Assembly: GCA_013153895.1 (NCBI GenBank)
Contig: JAADDN010000150.1
Location: forward strand, 1 to 12,824
Length of the DNA stretch: 12,824 bases
Direction of reading: 5' to 3'
DNA from: Thermoproteota archaeon
Lineage (GTDB): Archaea > Thermoproteota > Thermoprotei > Thermoproteales > Thermocladiaceae
Shown: positions 12,696 through 12,824 of the stretch, piece by piece
How positions within the stretch are numbered: the first letter of the stretch is position 1
How the letters are laid out: each line of letters starts with the position of its first letter
Notes under the pieces: generated by a model
Seen by the model: the letters and a program-made list of their open reading frames with translations, nothing else
Database searches by the model: none
What the model was told of the DNA's origin: nothing
Made by a program: the position numbers and the translations under genes

Positions 12696-12701
12696 ACTCT
12701 C
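12678..12701. repeat. Perfect 9-bp inverted repeat across the reverse gyrase stop codon
   Basis: GAGAGTTTA (12678-12686) and TAAACTCTC (12693-12701) are exact reverse complements separated by a 6-nt loop. The right arm begins with the reverse gyrase stop codon. In RNA this forms a 9-bp hairpin on either strand, just 2 nt from the stop codon of the convergent gene on the right. It may define mRNA 3' ends or block read-through between the converging genes. Confidence 0.6.
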
Positions 12702-12703
12702 AC

Positions 12704-12824
12704 CTATCTATGAACCTTAACCATGTTATTCTTTCCTTTCTCACCATTCTCGTGATGTTCTCTCCTATTAACAGTATTATGTACATGTCTTCTAGCTATC
12801 TTAACTCTATGCTTGATCCCTACA
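12704..12824 (-). CDS. 3' end of a basic protein, partial
   Basis: The minus strand is open for 39 codons from the window edge to a TAG at 12706-12704, while its other two frames are closed within 2 and 6 codons. The encoded tail is strongly basic and hydrophilic (KHRVKIARRHVHN, NRREHHENGEKGKNN, MVKVHR) and uses AGA, AAG and ATA codons as the neighbours do. The start and the rest of the protein lie outside the window. I do not recognise the family; a nucleic-acid-binding or ribosome-associated protein would fit the charge. The exactly antisense + frame (ATG 12710) is also open but has no promoter or ribosome site. It would be convergent with reverse gyrase. Confidence 0.45.
   Translation of the reverse strand, partial: VGIKHRVKIARRHVHNTVNRREHHENGEKGKNNMVKVHR
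12726..12744 (+). terminator. Possible pyrimidine-rich terminator of reverse gyrase
   Basis: A T/C-rich tract (TTATTCTTTCCTTTCTC) begins 31 nt after the stop codon and 25 nt after the hairpin. Archaeal RNA polymerase stops at T-rich tracts, so this may end the transcript. It also lies in the probable coding region of the gene on the other strand, so composition alone may explain it. Confidence 0.3.

Noticed and set aside
12710..12824. Plus-strand open frame from ATG 12710 to the window edge (hydrophobic)
   Set aside because: It is in exact antisense register with the more plausible basic minus-strand frame and has no promoter or ribosome-binding site in the 14 nt after reverse gyrase.
1..12824. 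CRISPR arrays, transposases, inteins, integrase sites or defence genes
   Set aside because: No regularly spaced repeats, no terminal repeats, no split or interrupted conserved gene and no recognisable mobile or defence protein; every sizeable gene is a plausible chromosomal gene.

Overview
The window reads as chromosomal DNA of a low-GC hyperthermophilic archaeon, most likely a crenarchaeote (Thermoproteota) of Desulfurococcales-like type. The reasons are a complete reverse gyrase, an archaeal/eukaryotic-type ribosomal protein eS26, a TrmY-type SPOUT methyltransferase, heavy use of AGA/AGG and ATA codons, TATA-type promoters placed 25-35 nt before start codons (leaderless or short-leader genes), and C/D box guide RNAs. 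The genus cannot be fixed from sequence alone.

Layout. 1-1680 (+): a two-gene nitrogen operon, an Amt ammonium channel followed by a PII/GlnK regulator whose T-loop lacks Tyr51. 1798-3105 (-): a PAPS-reductase-like ATP-pyrophosphatase with two CxxC pairs, then tRNA-Asn(GUU) with an encoded CCA; the tRNA's TATA box overlaps the stop codon of the upstream gene. 3164-3385 (+): a tiny hydrophobic membrane protein, convergent with and overlapping cysS (3365-4825, -). 4862-5061: a compact cluster of three C/D box sRNAs, two in tandem on + with their own TATA boxes and one on - that uses the last codons of a hypothetical winged-helix-like gene (5033-5794). The facing D boxes of the last two abut as CTGATCAG. 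5847-6743 (-): eS26-trmY, 3 nt apart. 6795-6850 (+): a fourth C/D box sRNA, divergent from eS26 around one shared TATA-like element and ending exactly at the serS stop codon. 6847-8624 (-): a small unknown gene and serS. 8745-12695 (+): reverse gyrase, ending in a perfect 9-bp inverted repeat across its stop codon. 12704-12824 (-): the 3' end of a probable basic protein that runs off the window.

Taken together, 1798-8226 is mostly a translation neighbourhood: a tRNA, two aminoacyl-tRNA synthetases, a ribosomal protein, a tRNA modification enzyme and four predicted 2'-O-methylation guide RNAs. Protein genes are packed tightly and the guide RNAs fill nearly all the space left between them, sharing promoters, stop codons or coding sequence with neighbours. 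No mobile element, CRISPR array, prophage or toxin-antitoxin pair was seen. The guide RNA arrangement is the most unusual thing in the window; the rest is a coherent core-genome segment with two unrecognised proteins.
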